Assembly: GCA_030268105.1 (NCBI GenBank)
Contig: BSDZ01000010.1
Location: forward strand, 4,750,001 to 4,814,000
Direction: 5' to 3'
Origin: Volvox africanus
Lineage: Eukaryota; Chlorophyta; Chlorophyceae; Chlamydomonadales; Volvocaceae
DNA length: 64,000 nt
Translations under genes and position numbers: made by a program
Shown: positions 60,150 through 64,000 of the stretch, piece by piece
Layout: every line of letters starts with the position of its first letter
Numbering within the stretch: the first letter of the stretch is position 1
The notes under the pieces: model-generated
Databases searched by the model: none
Seen by the model: the letters and a program-made list of their open reading frames with translations, nothing else
Told to the model about the DNA's origin: nothing

Positions 60150-60461
60150 ATGGCAAGTTCCAGCGACGAACCACGAGGACCGCTAGATACTTTGGCCGAA
60201 GACTTAGGCCGCGCCGTTTTGGACGCCGCCGCTTCCGGTTTGTAATTGTTTAATTGCTTTTGCTTAGATTGCTGCACTTGTTGTGTAAGTGTACGCTCTG
60301 AGTCGCAGGTAATCTCAGTGCACCGGCATTGCTTGCCGCGGCGACTGAGACCGGCGTTCGTCCGGACCAGTTGGCGACTCTCATTGCCCAAACTACGGAG
60401 ATCAGGACTCAGCTGGGCAATTACTTGCTGAGTTTACTGAATCTTCTCAAGAGTACTGTCG
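60150..60461 (+). other. Element D leader: candidate spliced Gag exons 1-2
   Basis: Exon 1 (60150-60237) starts MASSSDEPRGPLDTLAEDLG and ends one base into a codon at a GT donor; if unspliced it stops within two codons. A 71-bp intron (60238-60308, ..TCGCAG) leads to exon 2 (60309-60461), which joins in phase and reads NLSAPALLAAATETGV... with a heptad-like helix up to a GTAGGC donor. Element C has counterparts with the same intron phases. The acceptor joining exon 2 to the main gag frame is unclear here; CTAG before 60589 would fit the phase. Confidence 0.5.
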
Positions 60462-60548
60462 GTAGGCTCACCGAATTGTTTTGTACTCTTGCCTTTGCGA
60501 TAGAAGTCGGCTTCTATTACGCAAAACTAGGGTATCGTTTCGTGCTCC

Positions 60549-61784
60549 ATGTCCGTGGAACACGACGATACGCCGCACACTAGCCTAGCTAGCCAACCCG
60601 ATTTCGTTGTAGCTGCTAGAGCGCCGGATAGAGGTCTTGAGACTGTTGGCGCGCGAGCCACTCAAGAGCCCCTTTTCCTTCAGACCCCTGCTCACTTAAT
60701 TGTGCCGCATTCAGCAGTGAACACGAATATGGACAACACTGCTGGACCAAGGGTTCTGCCATTACCTCAAGCTCGAGGGCATGATGACATCCCTGAGGTG
60801 ATGAGATTGTCGATTCCCGTTCCTAGGCTCAATATTTCGCTGACCGACAAGACACCAGGGCGTAGCATAGCCGATGCAACTCGTGCGTACGTGCGTGACG
60901 CTAAAAAGTACCTCCAAGCTGTTCATGGTGGCGATAATGACGGTATCAGGTGTCTCTTCGTTGGTAACACCCTCGAGGGCGCAGCGAAGGACTGGTATCG
61001 CAATTGGACCAACGCCCGGGGCAGCTATACTTTTGACGAGTTAGTCGCCGCTTTGCTCGCACGATTCGCTACTGAGGTTCAAGCACGCGATGTGGAAGCT
61101 CGTAACGTTTTGGCAGCCGGTAGCTACCACATGCGTCGGGATGAAAATGTACCTGCGTACCAGTCACGCTTCGAAGCACTTGTGACTCCCATTGCTGACC
61201 TCACCGAATCGGAGCGTGTCTTTTGGTTTAGGCGAGGCCTAACAAAACTTTTGGCTAAATGGTGCGCCACTGACTTGGTTGGAGCGCAGATCAAGTCGTA
61301 TGACGCGTTGGTCGCTTTTGCTAAGGGCGCGGAGATACGACTTCTTGCCGGCGAGGAAGAAGTCAAGTCTGCCCCTCGTGCAAATGCCGTGCAAGTGCAG
61401 GATCCGCTTGGGGAAGCTGTGGCTCTCGACCAGGACCTCGGCGCGACCCGCCCCACGCCTACTGCCGCGACGCGACGCAGCAACGGGCAACGCAAGGCGC
61501 GCGGGGGCGCTAGCTCGGGTGTCCGTGGTACAGTAGGAGCAGGTCCGAGCTCGGACCCAGCTAGGAACAGGAAGCGTGGTGGTGCGCCGTCGTCGGCAGC
61601 CGCACAGCGTTCCGACCCCAACGCGAAGCGTACTCGTACGGACGACACATTTATGCCAAAATGGAATTGCAATCGTTCCGAATTCGAGCGTCGGAAATTG
61701 GCCAATGTTTGTCTACGGTGTGCGGAGAATCATTCCACGAAGGATTGCCCTCTAATGCCGCCATTTGTACCTCAGCCGAAATAG
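60549..61784 (+). CDS. Element D gag
   Basis: Uninterrupted 411-codon frame ending in TAG (61782-61784). The capsid-like region includes AAKDWYRNWTNARGSYTFDE and YQSRFEALVTPIADLTESER; a basic Ala/Arg/Ser-rich region precedes a zinc knuckle at residues 388-400, CLRCAENHSTKDC, of C-x2-C-x3-H-x4-C form (one residue shorter than the usual CCHC). It is the undamaged version of B's gag. The true N terminus may lie in the upstream exons. Confidence 0.88.
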   Translation: MSVEHDDTPHTSLASQPDFVVAARAPDRGLETVGARATQEPLFLQTPAHLIVPHSAVNTNMDNTAGPRVLPLPQARGHDDIPEVMRLSIPVPRLNISLTDKTPGRSIADATRAYVRDAKKYLQAVHGGDNDGIRCLFVGNTLEGAAKDWYRNWTNARGSYTFDELVAALLARFATEVQARDVEARNVLAAGSYHMRRDENVPAYQSRFEALVTPIADLTESERVFWFRRGLTKLLAKWCATDLVGAQIKSYDALVAFAKGAEIRLLAGEEEVKSAPRANAVQVQDPLGEAVALDQDLGATRPTPTAATRRSNGQRKARGGASSGVRGTVGAGPSSDPARNRKRGGAPSSAAAQRSDPNAKRTRTDDTFMPKWNCNRSEFERRKLANVCLRCAENHSTKDCPLMPPFVPQPK

Positions 61785-64000
61785 GGGCTTGCCCGGGTTC
61801 CTGCGGAGGGGGCACCACCTGGGATTTCTGAACTAACGCGTGGTCGGTGGTCATCCTTACGGCCAGCCGTTAAGGCATTGTTGCCTTGTGTACTTGGACA
61901 CATCGAGCGAGTCATTGCGCGACGCATCACGCTTGACGGACGCACGGGACTTCTCTGCTTCGACCCGTTGTGTAATTTGTTTACACCTCGCCGTCCCCTG
62001 TCGTCTATCGATCTGTCTAACCACGTGGTTTTGTTCATCCCCTCGTCTCTGCGTGAGATGTCGGAACAGTTGGCCATATACAGGAGGTGTAGGCGTCAAT
62101 ATCCAGGCACTACCGCATGTGTATTACTCCCTGCTTTCTGTCGGCGCAAGGCAGAGGCATCGTTAAGGGGTATGCGGCATGTCCACCGGTTCGAGCCGGG
62201 CACCGTTTTGTTTAATGGTGTGGATCGGGAGGGTACGCTGGCTCCGTGGCCACACCTATCCTACTCGGTTGACGTTTGGTACGAAGCTCCTGATGGGGGT
62301 GCCGTTGGTTACGGACCCGCCTTAAGTGCACTGACGTTGTCTGCTGGGCATTCGCTCGTAGATAACCGTGTCCCTGTGGTTCAGATCGGTTTGAATGGCC
62401 GTACTCTGAAGGCACTTGTTGACACCGGTGCCAGCGACGACTTCATCTCTGTCGCAGAGGTGAATGCGCTGGGGTTGTCCCCAGAGTCGTCTGATTGTCC
62501 ACAGGTTACCCTTGCTGACGGGGGTAAGCATCCCATTGTGGGCAGGATTACCCTTAGCCTATCGTTAGGCCCTTTGCGTGTTGTGACCCGGCCGTACGTG
62601 CTGCAGGGCTTAGCAGAGACTGCACCGTACATAATGGGGTCGTCGACATTACGACAGTACCGCGCGCGCATCGACATGGAGACCGCAACCCTGCATATGT
62701 GCAAGGGTACTCTGTCGATTAAGGTACCTTTCCTGTCGTTCGAATATGTCACACCAAAGGAGGGCGAAACTGAGGCGGTGCCTATGGTTAATTTCGCTGT
62801 GACCGCAATGGCCGCGCGAATCGAACCAGAGCTAGTCGGGCGTAAGGAGGCCGTCCGTTTGTTACGGAAGGGTGCCCACGGACTGCTTTTAAGGCCGCGG
62901 GTGAGCTGTTGTGCCACCACCGCGCAGATTTCTGCAGATCCTGAGGTTGAGGCCCTACTGTCGCAGTATGAGGACGTCTTTAAAGATATCCCTGGCCTAC
63001 CACCTATGCGTCCTGTTGATCACACAATCCCTCTCATGCCTGGAGCGCAGCCTACGGCCCGGCCAATGTACAGGTGAGTCCATTGGAACTGGACGAGGTG
63101 AAGCGCCAGGTGACGGATTTACTCGCGAAGGGTATGATACGCCCCAGCACATCCCCGTTTTCTGCACCGATTTTGTTTGTCGGTAAGAAGGATGGGACCT
63201 TGCGCATGTGCATCGATTACCGGGGGTTAAATGCGAATACGGTGAAAAATCGCTACCCTTTGCCACGCGTTGACGACCTGTTGGATAAGCTGAAGGGTTC
63301 GGCTTATTTTTGATCAATTGACTTACAACAGGGCTACAATCAGATTCGCATCGCTGCCTCTGATATCCCGAAAACCGCTTTTCGGACGCCCTTCGGTCAC
63401 TTTGAGTATACGGTCCTATCGTTTGGTTTGACTAATGCCCCTGCGACGTTTCAGGCGGTTATGGACCGAATGTTTAGGCCGTTTATCGACAGGTTCGTTG
63501 TTTGCTACCTGGATGACATCTTGGTATATTCTAAGACGCTCGAGGAGCACTTGGAGCATCTGCGGCTCGTGCTCGACGTTATGAGGCGGGAGCAATTGTT
63601 TGCTAAACGCGCCAAATGCTTTTGGGCGCAGCCTCAGGTGGAATATTTGGGCCACATTGTGTCGGCCACCGGTGTGAAGATGGACCCGCGGAAGGTCGCC
63701 GTGGTTCGCGATTGGCCCGCGCCTCAGAACCTCACGGAGCTGCGTAAGTTCCTTGGCTTGACCAATTATTTCCGAAAGTTCATTGAAAAATATTCCATCA
63801 TTGCGGCCCCGCTTACTAACTTAACTCGCAAAGGCGTTTTCGTTTCGCTCGAGTCGTGGACGTCGCAATGCCAGCGGGCATTCGAAGAGCTCAAACGAAT
63901 CGTTGCCGAAGATGTCACCCTTGCATTCCCTGATTACTCGTTGCCATTTCGTGTTGAGGTAGTGTCTGATGCCTCAATATTTGGAAGCGGCGCTGTATTG
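61785..64000 (+). pseudogene. Element D pol, frameshift plus nonsense, partial
   Basis: Continues in gag's frame after the UAG. The protease region (ALVDTGASDDF) is intact. A one-base deletion near 63073 (ACAGGTGAG here, ACAGGTTGAG in B) shifts frame at the start of RT, and TGA at 63311-63313 replaces the codon after KGSAYF. RT then continues with [10 protein letters not shown] and the start of RNase H ([11 protein letters not shown]) to the window end. Two lesions make it non-functional in cis. Confidence 0.9.

Larger units (their letters stand above)
59259..64000 (+). mobile_element. Element D: Ty3/gypsy, plus strand, runs off window
   Basis: Same family as A and B but in the opposite orientation, inserted in A after CGCGC (59254-59258). 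The window includes 5' LTR, PBS, leader, gag, protease, RT and the start of RNase H; the rest and the second LTR are not seen, so the target duplication cannot be confirmed. Confidence 0.93.

Overview
This window reads as nuclear DNA of a green alga, most likely a volvocine or Chlamydomonas-like chlorophyte. The evidence is an intron-containing chlorophyte LHCII gene, TGTAA poly(A) signals, a secreted M11 metalloprotease with the QExxH zinc site known from Volvox and Chlamydomonas matrix proteases, and chromodomain Ty3/gypsy retrotransposons. No bacterial-type operon, rRNA or tRNA gene was recognised. The species is not decidable. Very recent near-identical gene amplification is described for some cold-adapted Chlamydomonas, but linking this window to them is only a guess.

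Layout. (1) 1-23910: a head-to-tail array of a 4397-bp unit, 5.44 copies, each with one minus-strand LHCII gene (254 aa, four exons). Five copies are complete. The sixth (22431-23910) is cut inside exon 1, where unrelated DNA supplies a chance or captured in-frame first exon. (2) 23911-31167: gene-poor sequence with a broken ubiquitin-protease-like fragment (about 25.4-25.8 kb), one arm of a 437-bp inverted repeat and a short hairpin. (3) 31168-35455: a six-exon plus-strand gene for a secreted M11 (gametolysin/VMP-type) metalloprotease with a proline-rich tail; intron 2 carries a 232-bp near-perfect palindrome. (4) 35456-38736: non-coding DNA with the second 437-bp arm, a triplet repeat and a 113-bp foldback. 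(5) 38737-64000: nested Ty3/gypsy elements. A decayed element Z is interrupted by element A. A is in turn split by B (43325-50793, TSD GACAC), C (50817-57987, TSD AATGG) and D (59259 to beyond the window, opposite strand).

A, B and D are one family (824-bp LTRs); C is a second family (423-bp LTRs). C has open gag and pol and LTRs that read as identical, so it is the best candidate for a competent element. B also has LTRs that read as identical but carries two one-base frameshifts. D has an intact gag but a frameshift and a nonsense codon in pol. A has lost its RT YLDD motif.

Two features shared by the two families deserve most attention. Gag and Pol lie in the same frame, separated by one UAG whose downstream bases are conserved, suggesting readthrough. 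The leader upstream of gag holds two short conserved exons with phase-compatible splice sites, suggesting that the Gag N terminus is made from a spliced mRNA.
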